NCBI GenBank assembly: GCA_036852015.1
Contig: JAANDG010000268.1
Location: 123,731 to 187,730, forward strand
Direction: 5' to 3'
Length of the DNA stretch: 64,000 bases
DNA from: Pelodera strongyloides
Lineage: Eukaryota > Nematoda > Chromadorea > Rhabditida > Rhabditidae
The translations under genes and the position numbers were made by a program. This document shows positions 1 through 10,835 of this stretch, piece by piece. Below the pieces are notes generated by a model. That model was not told the origin of the DNA and made no database searches. It saw only the letters and a list, made by a program, of their open reading frames with translations. How positions within the stretch are numbered: position 1 is the first letter of the stretch; each line of letters begins with the position of its first letter.

Positions 1-330
1 TCTCAAAACATAGTTAGGAGATACAGGCAGAGGTCACGTCAATAAATAGGTACCAGCCACCTATCAAAGAATACAGGAGCCAACTACAGTACCTGATAAA
101 TCCAAGTGATCAGCTCAGCAACCAATTATCAACTGCTATGCCCTGCCATCGCATCGTCGCGTCCGTGCATCTGTGTCAATTGCATCGGTAGCCCGTAAGT
201 TCGCAGTCAGTAGAGAAGAATTTTCAGGGAACTGCAAAATTTTGTGGTAAAATTGCAAAACCGCGCTATGTCATAATTACAAGGGAAAACACAATTCAGA
301 AATAAATAAGTCATGAGGTTTACATCTTCG

Positions 331-510
331 CGAATCGCACATGCGAAAATGTCAAATGCCTGTGGCCTGTCCATGTTCAAGTCATTTTACACGCATGACA
401 ACTGCCTACTGTAACCCATGCGAATCGCACATTTGACATGGTTATCCATGTCATGTCATTTACATCAACCCGAACATGGACAGGAATTTGTTTTCGCAAG
501 TGCGAATCGC
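331..510. repeat. Inverted-repeat element, possible MITE
   Basis: An arm at 331-378 (cgaatcgcac ... ccatgttc) is mirrored at 472-510 (gaacatggac ... gcgaatcgc). The core motif GCGAWTCGCACWTGCGAAAA also occurs near 12400 and 29450 inside a duplicated segment. It fits a short non-autonomous DNA transposon, but no target duplication is clear. Confidence 0.5.
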
Positions 511-540
511 AAACATGGAAACCCCATCACTGATGGAAAA

Positions 541-1286
541 TGATTGTCACTTGCAATTCACAATTCACAAACAAAATAGCCCAATATAGAATTAACTATA
601 AAACACAGCACCTCTATTGTAGATTGAAGACTGAGGTAAACGATGCTCAGCGGTCCGTCTAGCGTCCGACAATCCAGAATTCGGACATCCGAGTGTGATA
701 ACCAGCAACAGCTTCTTGAGCGAAATGTCCCAGCGAATGTTGAGTTGAAGACTTTAACGACCTAAGCAAAGTATTTTAAAACCGAGACAGAGCCAAAAGA
801 TACACACATGCCTAAGAAAAGAATGAAAGCATTTAAATGTTAAAGCAATAAATGTTATGTAGATACACACATGCGGCGAGCGGCCTAAGAAAAGAATGAA
901 ATCATAAGCAATACATGCTATGTAATGAACAAAGGAACGTTAGTACTTGTCCCGACACTTGTTCAAATTATCCCTAGCAAAAATCGGAAACTGACTCCAA
1001 ATTTACAATACATTTCCTTCAGATGGTAGGGAAACAATTTCGCGATCGGCAAAAGAGAAGGGTATCAAGTATTAGGCGAAAACATCACCTCCCACAAAAA
1101 CTTAGCAAATGTGAGTGAAAAATGGCTTCCCAGTCGTATTTAAGAATGAAATGGGCAAACGTGTACCCTATTACTTGCAGCCATAAAGATAAAAGAACCA
1201 ATCGTTGGATCGCAACACATTTCGATGTGTAATTTATTCGAGGATTGGAAAAAATTCGGAAACAAAGAACCAAAGTCAAAACTGTA
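541..1286. other. No gene recognised
   Basis: AT-rich sequence with a short direct repeat around 'agatacacacatgc' near 800 and 861. I see no convincing exon. Confidence 0.5.
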
Positions 1287-1299
1287 ACAGCACACGTAC

Positions 1300-1347
1300 C
1301 TGAGAAGTAGCACTGGTCCTCGGTGAGAATTTGTCCTCCTCAATCTT
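1300..1347 (-). CDS. Possible internal exon (16 codons)
   Basis: On the minus strand a TACGTAG acceptor precedes 16 open codons (KIEEDKFSPRTSATSQ), followed at once by a CAG|GTACGT donor. It could be a downstream exon of the gene that starts at 2556, but the exons between were not resolved. The product is unknown. It could also be chance. Confidence 0.22.
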
Positions 1348-1694
1348 CTACGTAGTCCAAAACGACATCCTAGTACGTGCAGATCCGATACTAACTAGAT
1401 TTGTTTGACGATGAGGAAACACGAAGATCGTCAATCGTCTACATCTCTTCAGTTAGGAGTAAGAGAAATTACTCGAACATAAAATCTTTATTTCCTCGAA
1501 TTCTGAAATGACGATGAAATTAAGTCACAGATTACAGACACGCATATTACATATATTTGTTAATTTGTCAATAAACACAGTTGCCACATGCCATAGTAGT
1601 ACGTATATGTCACGTACAAATAGGAACAGCGAACAGCCGAACAGCACAAGCAAATACTTGGAAATACCGAAATAGAACGACTGGACGATGAACA

Positions 1695-1800
1695 TACTAA
1701 CTTATGTTCAGGTGCTATGATACAGACAAGTAGCGTGTTTCCAAATATGGAAGACACCAGAATATACTAGCTTAGGTTCAGGTGCTATGATACAGACCAG
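1695..1800. repeat. Local tandem duplication
   Basis: The string 'ttcaggtgctatgatacaga' occurs twice about 70 bp apart. The nearby 'cttccatattTGG' block (minus strand) recurs near 1930, so this stretch is built of short duplications. Confidence 0.55.
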
Positions 1801-1965
1801 TCTGCAAGTTACGGATTCGAACTCTCAAGACTCTCGCAGGGTAAGGAATGAAAATTCAACGTACTAGAATCAGATCGCTGGCCATGATCTTTCATTCGCT
1901 TCCAGTAGACTCATAGCGTGTTCCCAAATATGGAAGACCAGCGGGGTACTCCGTGGAAGGGTTGA

Positions 1966-2556
1966 TCTAGAAGCACAAGAAATAAAGCAAATATATTAAA
2001 ACTTCAAACAAAATTTCCAAATAACCTCTGTTACGAATTATGATGTGTTTAATTCAAGCAATAAGCAATAAGTTCGTCTAGCATTAAAGTTTATCAAGCC
2101 AATGATACAGGAACTAACCATAAAGCCTGCCTGGACTGGCAAAAACAGCCGGACGGCCCGACCGACCTGGACGAACAACCAATTGCACGACGCGGAGTAC
2201 AGTCAGATGAGGAATAGGATTGAAAACCATGCCTGAAAAGTGCATCTACATATCGAACAAATAACCAAAAGATGAATAAAATGCGCCCATTATCGAAATA
2301 AACGGAAAACTATAAATGAAGGTGGCAGGCAAATTGTTAGGCTCCTCGTCACCAGCCGCGAACGGCTCGAACATCGATCAATAGGGAAGCAGGATGTTCC
2401 AACACTGATTAAGAAAAAGAACCATATTGAACTACACACTCTATAACATGAGAACTCATAAACGAAATAGCAGCGCATGGGCGATTGTCCCCTCATATTT
2501 ATCGATTATTTAACACGCACGCGAGACGCGACCGTGACGCGGCCGGCGGAGAACAT
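1966..2556 (-). CDS. Small spliced gene, about 68-residue protein, function unknown
   Basis: Three minus-strand exons have compatible phases. Exon 1 (2556-2517) begins MFSAGRVTVASRV and ends one base into a codon before GTGTTA. Exon 2 (2404-2353) follows CTTAATCAG, reads LEHPASLLIDVRAVRG and ends TG before GTGACG. Exon 3 (2232-2119) follows TTTTCAG, is 37 codons rich in Ser and Cys, and ends TG before GTTAGT. The next plausible acceptor (TTCTAG) leaves A at 1966, so the stop codon TGA would be created across the splice junction. The basic, hydroxylated N-terminus could be a mitochondrial presequence; this is inference. I do not recognise a family. Another donor inside exon 3 would allow a longer C-terminus in the exon starting at 1966, which is open for over 20 codons in two frames. 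Confidence 0.42.
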
Positions 2557-2738
2557 GATTTGCACAATGCAAAAATCATGCCGAACACAGAAAGGGTGAT
2601 CTTTTAGGTTGTGCAAGATAGATGCATTTTTCATGCTAAATTCTGAGCTGTGCTATTCAGGCTATTCCGCGCTTCAAAGAAACAATTGCGAGTAAAATAG
2701 TACTTAAATTGCCAATTTAGTTCTCTGTTCCTTCCTGA

Positions 2739-2855
2739 CAGGGAGTTTCCCTCAAACACCTATATTGTCAGGGAGTTTCCCTCAATGGCAGGCTGTCGCC
2801 CGCGTTAAAAAGTCCTATTGACCACAGTTCATAAATGGCAGGGAGTCTCCCTCAA
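2739..2855. repeat. Three copies of a palindromic 17-mer
   Basis: CAGGGAGTTTCCCTCAA occurs at 2739 and 2769, and with one change at 2839. Each contains the palindrome GGGA-nnn-TCCC. Function unknown. Confidence 0.6.
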
Positions 2856-2859
2856 TTAC

Positions 2860-3500
2860 CGTAACCTGTTGCCCGTATGACAAGAGTACGCTACCTCTTC
2901 AAAGCAGCCTGGCTCCCTGTCGCCAGGGTTCTGTCTTTGGGGGCCCGAAAGGACGCCACCGTGTCAGTTTCGACGGGCGACACCCTGCCAAATAGGAACA
3001 TAGTTTAGTATAGATGTGCACTGTTTCATGTACAGAACTAACAATTATAAGTTGAAGGGGTTTTCTAAAATAGTACCAGATTAGCAAACAACTCGCATCA
3101 AGCTGGATGATACTAATGATGAAAAGCGCTGCTCAAAACGTGCGAATGCTATTGGAAAGATCCGTGTAGTTTTCATCTTTTTTTTAGCGTCGACGCTTAT
3201 CAACTACGATGGCTTCTGAATGATATAAAATTCCTTCCTTCGGGATAACACAGTATTCAATTGAGTAGTCGGACCATGAAATATGAGTTTAGACAAGCAA
3301 AGACATTTGGGTGGACTTTTTTACGCATATTTTTTGCGAATATTTTGTGACTAGGCCTGGAAATGGCTCATTTAGAATAGCTAAATATACAAATGTGGGG
3401 AATTCATTTGTGCAGTATAGAGAGGGGCTCAATACATACAAGCTTTGAAAAATCAGTTGAGCGAGTGAAATGTGAACAGAGTCACGTAAGGTTATTTTCC
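2860..3500. other. No gene recognised
   Basis: Mixed sequence without a supported exon or repeat. Confidence 0.4.
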
Positions 3501-3510
3501 TTCCTATTAA

Positions 3511-3693
3511 AGCGAAATAGCGGCCGGTTTTTGAAACGCATCGTGGATAACTGCATTCTTATGTATTTATGCGGAGAGGGGTCTAATCGGGATCTTCGGG
3601 GTCTACTTTTATGCTAAATTATGCTCATTTGCATATGATGCATAAGAATGTTGTTGTACTCGATGCGTTTCAAAAACCGGCCGGTATTTCGCT
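3511..3693. mobile_element. T2/Kolobok-type MITE, family 'AGCGAAAT'
   Basis: Inverted termini (AGCGAAAT..CGGCCGGTTTTTGAAACGCATCG, and its mirror) flanked on both sides by TTAA. Sister copies are at 5008-5160 and 41768-41941. TTAA target duplications with purine-start AGSG termini are the known signature of Kolobok/T2 MITEs. piggyBac ends start with CC and do not fit. Confidence 0.75.
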
Positions 3694-3699
3694 TTAAAG

Positions 3700-5003
3700 A
3701 GGCATAAAGTGGATATTTGGCAAGAAGATACGTCACGACACCTAAACCGATTCGGAACCTATTCATTGCACCTGCCGAATAGATGCGAAAACCAACTAGG
3801 AGAAGTGGTATCTGGAAGCGTCCACAAAATAACTCGCTCAATTTTTGGATTTCATTAAATGCGGCTTCGTAATCATAAATGTGCATTATATGACAAATTT
3901 AGAACATTAGTTCGTTCCTCTCCCATGAGCCTGACCTGACCCTTTGCAGAACCGCTAACGGATGTTTTGTTTTGTATTCCTAAATTAATAAAAAAAAATC
4001 ACACGTCAGTGTTAACTCATTTCCCTGTAGTGACTTCGAAGAGGATTATTGATTGATCATCAGAATCGTCCACTTTTTTGTGAACTCTTCTTCTTTGGTT
4101 GAGTTTCCGGTTGTTCTGCGGTCCCTCTTTAGAAAATATTTCAGTTTCTTTGCCTTGAAGTTTACTGAAACAAGCGACCCAATGCAGACGCTCCCCAGCA
4201 AGGATTAGCGACGCATCTTACATTTATGAACAAAACCCATTTGGTTTTTATTTTTGGTGAATGGGACACTGTCGTGGCATGCAGCAGTGAGACTCTCTCT
4301 CTCTATCTATCCCTCTACAGAACAACTCTCTCGGTGCCTGCGCCATTCACTATCTCCTCTACTTTCTCTCTCGCTCCCTCTCTCTCTCGCTTGCTGGCTG
4401 TCTCCTAGGATTGAGCAGACGCTCTTCTCTAGAGCATTAGACAATGAGTATTGTAATTTGAACTCCCTTGAATAAAGGTGCACGCTCTTGAAGCGTAAAA
4501 CAAATTTTAAAATTTAAAATTTAGAGACTGAAATCACGTCTGCATCCCCAATTCACTATAAGTAAAATCTTCTGAGGAGTTTTAATCTTTTCACTCCAAT
4601 ACAGATTTCAAAACGTTTCGGAAACGCCCTGACAATGCTGTGAACTAAACATCCGTTGTACACATAACAGGCTGAAGCGCACTGTAACGTCGGATGCGCA
4701 CATGGAAGGAGGGTACTACGGTAGTTATCTATGTCATAAGGTAGCGCGACAGGTTGGAGAAGCTGTCAACAAGCGGACTTTTGGAGGCTCATTAACGGAC
4801 CTATGAGAGGCGAGGGCTTAGGGCTATTGGGTTTGCATACACAATATTGAAATCAGAAGACAATACTGAGGTGCTCCGGAACCATAATTTTTTGAATCCT
4901 TATTACTTATAACAACGGCCGGTTGACGTCTTGGTCCTCGTCGGAAATCGACGAAGACGTCGTTCAGCTGTCATTTATATCGCGAATAAACTGCTGCCCC
5001 ACT
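3700..5003. other. No gene recognised; pyrimidine-rich stretch
   Basis: 4290-4400 is a low-complexity CT-rich tract. An AT-rich run (aaattttaaaatttaaaattt) lies near 4502. No exon is supported. Confidence 0.4.
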
Positions 5004-5007
5004 TTAA

Positions 5008-5160
5008 AGCGAAATACCGATTTGAAACGCATCGTGAACAACTAAATTCATACGTATTTATGCTAATTTACTCGAATTGAGCTAGATTTTTTATTCTATG
5101 TTCATTTGCATAAGCTGCATAATTTGAATGCTCGTTTCAAAAACCGGCCGGAATTTCGCT
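5008..5160. mobile_element. T2/Kolobok-type MITE, family 'AGCGAAAT'
   Basis: TTAA at 5004-5007 and 5161-5164 flank inverted ends AGCGAAATACCG / CCGGAATTTCGCT. It is shorter and more diverged than the copy at 3511. Confidence 0.72.
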
Positions 5161-5334
5161 TTAAGTTCATTTTGGAATATGTGGGCACAACTGAAATGAA
5201 GATGTGGAAATTCTTGTCGTGAACTACCAATGGCCAACAGCATAGGTACAAATGTTTCATTAAACGCAGGTTAAACACCAATTTACTTCAAGGGGCACCA
5301 ATGATTACTATTTACATTTTTGTGACAGTACCAG

Positions 5335-5538
5335 CTACCTGCTCAATAATGTAAGCTTTGGACAATACTTATGAAACACTGACCAACTACGACGTTTGGG
5401 AAATTCGCCACCGATGGAGTGAAGATGTGTCCTAATTGATGGTATTTTCCATGACGTTTTCATCCAAAACTCGCGTATGTACTTAACCTGTGTTATGGGC
5501 TTTGTAAGTGTGCCAGAAAACTTGAGTGATTCTGTCAC
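5335..5538 (-). CDS. Open frame, hypothetical
   Basis: A 67-codon minus-strand frame, basic and aromatic-rich in its second half. It contains a CACAG|GTTAAG junction that could be a donor, so the real coding part may be shorter. No family is recognised, and chance cannot be excluded. Confidence 0.15.
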   Translation of the reverse strand: MTESLKFSGTLTKPITQVKYIREFWMKTSWKIPSIRTHLHSIGGEFPKRRSWSVFHKYCPKLTLLSR

Positions 5539-5827
5539 GTACTACCGTATTTTTGAGTATGATTCCTGTAGTTCCAAGATACGGTAGCTTTTCAGCATAC
5601 ATTAATCAGCCAATTGAATGCGGTAGTGCAAGCAAGAATTTTGGACGTGCGCATGCGTGTCAGCTTTCAGCTCCTGCATACAAGATACGCCAACCATAAC
5701 CAGTAGTTCTATATTCGACAGAAGGAGCATCATGAACTAAAAGATGTGATGAAATACATTCATCAACAGTTTCTGATCATTATAATTCCAAAGAATCCAG
5801 AGACCGGATCCACCAACGAACTCTCAT

Positions 5828-6325
5828 CCAGGGTGAGAGTTAGAGCTAATTTGCATACGCTCACAAACAGTACTTGCGCTATAGCTTCAAACTGAAGGTG
5901 GAACATGCGTTGGGTCATAGTTTAACCGTCACCAAGGGTGAGAGTTAGAGCTAATTTGCATACGCTCACAAACAGTACTTGCGCTATAGCTTCAAACTGA
6001 AGGCGGAACATGCTTTGGGTCATAGTATAACCCTCACCAAGGGTGAGAGTTAGAGCTAATTTGCATACGCTCACAAACAGTACTTGCGCTATAGCTTCAA
6101 ACTGAAGGCAGAACATGCGTTGGGTCATAGTTTAACCCCCACCAAGGGTGAGAGTTAAAGCTAATTTGCATACGCTCACAAACAGTACTTGCGCTCTAGC
6201 TTCAAACTGAAGGCGGAACATGCGTTGGGTCATAGTTTAACCCTCACCAAGGGTGAGAGTTAGAGCTAATTTGCATACGCTCACAAACAGACTTGCGCAT
6301 AGCTTCAAACTGAAGGCCGAACACT
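5828..6325. repeat. 105-bp tandem repeat, five units
   Basis: GGGTGAGAGTTAGAGC starts at 5831, 5936, 6041, 6146 and 6251, a constant 105-bp period. Units differ by a few substitutions, and the last one decays after 6300. The period is divisible by three, so long open frames arise on the minus strand. Stops in other units argue against a protein. Confidence 0.92.
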
Positions 6326-6329
6326 TATT

Positions 6330-7290
6330 TTTTGATGAATCATTTAGGAGAGGGAAGAAAATAGTAGACCTCTCCACTTCTATTTTACCAGAAAAAAAAT
6401 TCAATAAATACAATGGCGTGTGTTGTGTATCTTTTCTATACGTATTGCTCCTTCTGAACCTGACGCGCAGGCAGAGTACGGATTTCCTGTACAGCATCTG
6501 CACACCTTTTCAGCTTTTCTGGTAGGCTATAAAACACAAAATAAAGTCACAAATAGGCGTTCCCCAGACTCATCAGTCATAAATGAGAGGATGGACTGAA
6601 GTGTTTCTGTTTATTGTTTGCTATCTCCAATAAGTTGACCGCTGGGGTATGGGCAAACTGGAAATTGCTACCCACCACGCGATCGCTACATTGCCGGCCG
6701 ACTCCCTTTTTAAAGGGACGCGGTCACCGTCTTGGCCCTTATGTATACTTTGTGTTTTTATTATCTTCATGATTTGTAACACATAACGCATAATGCTGGG
6801 AAAATGTTTTGCAAGAAATGCGGCAACAGCGAGTATTTTGTCCTCGAACCAATACCCGTAACCCTAGTAATTGTCCAGCATATGGCCGTGCTGATAATGA
6901 CTCGACGAACGTTATTCCACTAATTAATCGGTCGAATACCTCGCATGCATTATAACATTTGGTTTTTCTATGGCTAACTGTGGACCTTGGATCGGAGGCA
7001 ACTTTTTTAATCAATGAATTTCTCGCTGAAGCAATCGTTTTTCGTCGCATTTTTTCCGGGTTTGTATCTACCAGAATAGCTAAAACAAACTTGACAGAAA
7101 ATTATTTCCAACGAAACATCGAGCAAGAATGGTCCAGCTTGAGTACCGCCGATTACGGTACTCTGGTTCCTTTTTCACGTTTTGGTCGTGAAGAATTTTT
7201 TTTGAAAAATTTCGAAAAAAAATACAAACATAAAATAAGTTCCAAACTAACTAGAGTGCCACACAAATGACGATGACGGGGTTAATTGTG
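6330..7290. other. No gene; one T2-type terminus
   Basis: TTAAAGGGACGCGGTCACCG at about 6710 is a T2-like terminus that recurs at 28734. Its partner end is not found. The rest is AT-rich with no supported exon. Confidence 0.45.
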
Positions 7291-7299
7291 GTTTGTTTA

Positions 7300-7723
7300 T
7301 GGGGTTTCAATGTATGGCAAAAATTGCCGATTTTTGTTTCCAAGTATGGGGAAAATTTACTGTAGATTGGCACTGCACGAGAACATCTACAGGCAGACAA
7401 AAAAAATGGTCCCATGGCAGGTAGCCACGGGACTTTTTTGAGCTTGCATAAACTGTGCATTATCGCCTCGTCTTGTTATAGAATTGGTGCATTTTCTTCA
7501 CTTTCAAAGGGTATGCAAAATCGTACACGAGATGCACATTTGATAAAAGCAAAACGCACGGCTTTTGCCATACATTGAAAGATTGAAACCCCAGTATGGT
7601 GGTTTCCATTTTTCCCCCTGGCGATCGGTCGTAAAAACTGCCTGTAGATATTCTCGTGTAGTGCCAAGATACGGTAAATTTTTCGATACTTGGAAGGAAT
7701 ATCGGCCATAAATGGAAACCCCA
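7300..7723. mobile_element. MITE with 3-bp TTA duplication (PIF/Harbinger-like)
   Basis: Ends TGGGGTTTCAATGTATGGC and the mirror GGCCATAAATGGAAACCCCA, flanked by TTA at 7297-7299 and 7724-7726. Relatives at 7727, 10156, 11876 and 38261 share the internal 'cgatcggtcgtaaaaactgc' and 'gtagatattctcgtgtagt' blocks. A 3-bp TWA-like duplication suggests PIF/Harbinger; no transposase is present. Confidence 0.72.
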
Positions 7724-7726
7724 TTA

Positions 7727-7965
7727 TGGGGTTTGCATGTTTGCCAAGAACCGCGTGGTTTCCTTGCAAGTATCAATTCGCAAAATCGTGTGCAATTTAC
7801 CGTAATTTTGACACATCCGCACTATAGAAAATCCACCATCAAAAAACATTTTTGTTGAACAAATGGTCCCGTGGCGATCGGTCGTAAAAACTGCTTGTAG
7901 ATATTGTCGTGTAGTACCAAGATACGGTAAATTTTTCGATACGCAAGGAAAATCGGGCATACTGC
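7727..7965. mobile_element. MITE, same family, right end lost
   Basis: It begins TGGGGTTTGCATG directly after the shared TTA and carries the family's internal blocks. It fades near 'cgggcatactgcaccc' without the expected CCCCA end. Confidence 0.6.
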
Positions 7966-8075
7966 ACCCACCCAGCCGCCCATCGTAATAATGGTACTGG
8001 AGGGTCATTTTTTACTCAATATTTCGTTGGAAAAAATTCTCTGGCAAATTTCTTCCTTCGCACTTTACATACGTA

Positions 8076-8470
8076 CCAGACGGCTGCGCCGCCTGAGGCG
8101 ACCTTCTAGTACATTTTTATTTTATACATACGTGAAACGTGGATTCAAAAGTGATTCAAAAAATTAGCATATGCTAAAATCCTCGCTTTGTTGCTTCATT
8201 TGCTGCTCTAGATTTGCATGTTCTTTGTATTTTAATCGAAGTACTTTGAGCGCCGCCGACGCGCCCGAACGATATACCACACACATTCCGTATATGCAGC
8301 CTTTTTTGGACTTTTGTGAGAGGGGCTGTCGGGATGTGAGATGGCTCAGTGTTTGGGAACATGAACTACTGAACCAATCCTACTTCCTGAGCGTAACGCA
8401 CATCATCCAAACACACAATCAATCAATCAAACAAACTAACAAACAAAGCTCCCAACTTTATATAATAAGA
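8076..8470 (-). mobile_element. Non-autonomous Helitron (copy A1)
   Basis: Read on the minus strand it starts TCTTATTATATAAAGTTGGG at 8470 and ends CCGTCTGG at 8076, followed by host T. A GC-rich hairpin (CGCC..GGCG) lies about 15 bases before the terminal CTGG. This is the Helitron signature: 5' TC, 3' hairpin plus CTRR, no terminal inverted repeats, insertion between A and T. No Rep/helicase coding is present. The 5' end abuts the 3' end of a second Helitron with no intervening base. Confidence 0.78.
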
Positions 8471-8517
8471 CCAGTCGGCTACCGCCGCCTGAGGCGTCTT
8501 TCCAATATTCGCTGATG

Positions 8518-9080
8518 GTCGCTATGTTTCACTGGGCTATATCTATAAGTAGAGGCAACTCTTTCTCGCAAGAATAGTTTCCTGGGGAAAGAAATTAGTT
8601 TCTGTTGACTATATTTCTCCTAAATTGTCTGCAACTTGCTCTACTCTAGGACATCGAAAAAATTGCCAAAGCCTAAAAGCAGCTTAATATCGCGTGGCTG
8701 ATACGCCGCAATGTTTCTCTGGGCTATATAAGTTAGGAGGAAACATTTCTATCCAAGGAGTCTCCAGTCTTTCTTTTTCTTTTTGAAACCCATACCAATA
8801 TTGAACTCGGGTTAGAACTTAGTTTCTGTTGACTATATTCCTCCTAAATTGTCTGCAACTTGCTGGACTCTACAATATCGAAAAAATTTCAAATCCTAAA
8901 AAAAGGAATGTGCCTGGATGATACGTCGCAATGTTTCGCTGGGCTATATAAGTTAGAAGCAAACATTTGTCTGAAGGAAATGGTTTCACTTTTGTTATTT
9001 TCCTTTTGAAACCTACACCAATATCAAACACGGGGATATAACTTAGTTTCTGTTGACTATATTCTTCCTAAATAAGGACC
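8518..9080. repeat. Tandem array, three units of about 190-220 bp
   Basis: 'CGCWATGTTTCnCTGGGCTATAT' recurs at about 8520, 8707 and 8927, each followed by 'tttctgttgactatatt'. It lies inside Helitron A2. Confidence 0.75.
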
Positions 9081-9284
9081 GGCGCCACGGGGAACATCAA
9101 GTTGAGCACACATCGATGCCATTGACAGGGAATTATTATAATTGCGAATATGCTTCTTGAATTGCATGGAACAGGGATCTCGGCCTACTTGCCGCACAAT
9201 CGCTCGAACGATACCCCGCAAGCATTCTGTATATGGCAGCCTTTGTAGCGTTCACTGGGCGTTCCGCAGTGGAGATGCCCTGCA

Positions 9285-9620
9285 GTGGGTGTTCTTTGAA
9301 CTCTATCGCTCGGCATGTACTCCGCGCCCTTGGTGTACATATGCAAACTTTTGTGTGGTGCTCATGTGAGCGCTCCACAATGGCGTTGCACAGCAAGTGG
9401 GTGTTCTTTGAACTCTATCGCTCGGCATGTACTCCGCGCCCTTGGTGTACATATGCAAACTTTTGTGTGGTGCTCATGTGAGCGCTCCACAATGGCGTTG
9501 CACAGCAAGTGGATGTTCCTTGAACATTATCGCTCGGCCGATACTCCGCTTCCTTGGAGTATAATGCAACCTTTTGTGTGGCATTCGTGTGAGCCATCCG
9601 CAATGGCGTTGGTGAGTATT
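9285..9620. repeat. 112-bp tandem repeat, three clear units
   Basis: GTGGGTGTTCTTTGAACTC begins at 9285 and 9397, and with changes at 9509: an exact 112-bp period. A diverged unit lies at about 9150-9284. Units 1 and 2 are almost identical. The open frames through it are a by-product of the repeat. Confidence 0.9.
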
Positions 9621-10155
9621 GCAGTGAGTGTATGCAGTCTGCGAGTGCGTAGCTCAGGGCTGGATTCTCGTAGGTTGCTCAAGGTGAGGATAATCTCACG
9701 TTGAAAGGCAATGGAAAATTTTTGTAAAATAAGAGTAAATAAAGCATTAGACGAAAAAGCGTGATTTCAAGTTTTCAAAATTGGTCGTTCTTTGAGTTTT
9801 GCGCCGTGAGTGTTCTTTGAACCCTTTGTGCCGCAGAAACGCCCGAACGATACACCACACATATTCCACATATGCAGCCTTTTTTGGACGTTTGTGAGAG
9901 GGGCGCTCGGGAAGTGAGATGGCTCAGTGCACGGGAACGTGAACTACTGAACCAATCCTACAACCTGAGCGTAACGCACATCATCCAAACGTACACTCAA
10001 ACAAACGCACAAACAAACAAACAAAGCTCCCAACTTTATATAATAAGATATAGTACACATCAATACGTCAATGCTCTAACATCTTTTTTGATCCAACATT
10101 TTTATTGATAACAAAGAACGTAGACGACGAACAAGCGTCGACATGAGAGGCGTAA

Positions 10156-10413
10156 TGGGGTTTCCAAGTATGGCCGATTTTCCTTCCAAGTATCGAAAAA
10201 TTTACAATATCTTCGCACTACACTAGAATAGCTACAGGCAGTTTTTACGACCGATCGCCACGGGACCATTTGTTCAACAAAAATGTCTTTGGTGACGGAT
10301 TTTCTATAGTGCGGATGTGTCAAAATTACGCAAAATTGCGGTAGATTGGCACACTATTTTGCAGTTGATACTTCAAAGGAAAACACACGGTTTTTGGCAT
10401 ACATGGAAACCCA
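10156..10413. mobile_element. MITE, TGGGGTTTCC family
   Basis: Ends TGGGGTTTCCAAGTATGGCC and GGCATACATGGAAACCCA, with the internal 'gaccgatcgccacgggacc' block shared with 7300-7965. The flanks do not show a clean 3-bp duplication. Confidence 0.65.
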
Positions 10414-10835
10414 GTACAATGAGATAACACCTAGATGCTCGGAGAATTTTCTGTTTTCTTCATGTGTTTTTTTTTTCTATAAAACAACCACAGAAGGTAA
10501 TATTCCTATATTTTCAAATACCTTGAACGGAGTTGGGTTGTTATGGAGGGATCAATTTGCACATATGAGCGGTCCACGTGGTTGTGGACAACTATCGGAC
10601 TGAACTGTCTGCCCTTTGTTTATGGGGCAATAATTGGTTCGTTTAACAGGCCGCTCAGAAAACAATGGACAAGAAGAACACGGAAAGCAATCAGAAAGGA
10701 CATCAGGGGACATTGACAATACTTATGCTCCCAGGCTTGTTCAATTGTCGGTGAGGTCAAAGGTCGCGGTGACGTAACGGGTTCTTCCTTGGATTGGGCA
10801 CGTAGACCAGCTTCTTGCCGAAGGAGGAAACATTC
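10414..10835. other. No gene recognised; upstream region of the 10836 gene
   Basis: No repeat or exon supported. A CCAG at 10806-10809, 26 bases before the start codon, could be a splice or trans-splice acceptor. Confidence 0.35.

Larger units (their letters stand above)
8471..10048 (-). mobile_element. Non-autonomous Helitron (copy A2) enlarged by internal arrays
   Basis: The 5' end TCTTATTATATAAAGTTGGG lies at 10048, preceded by host A. The 3' end GGTAGCCGACTGG, after a GC-rich hairpin, lies at 8471. Its 5' 220 bp match copies A1 and 20681-21074. Between them are two tandem arrays (8518-9080 and about 9150-9620) that seem to derive from the internal 'cgaacgatac..catatgcagcc' segment of the same family. 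No coding for Rep or helicase is seen. Confidence 0.68.

Noticed and set aside
3511..3693. piggyBac MITEs (TTAA sites)
   Set aside because: The ends start AG after TTAA, not CC, matching Kolobok/T2 termini.
5828..6325. CRISPR-like array
   Set aside because: The 105-bp units are contiguous repeats without unique spacers. The window is eukaryotic.
9142..9704. Repeated plus-strand frames of 75-129 codons
   Set aside because: They follow the 112-bp tandem repeat inside a Helitron.
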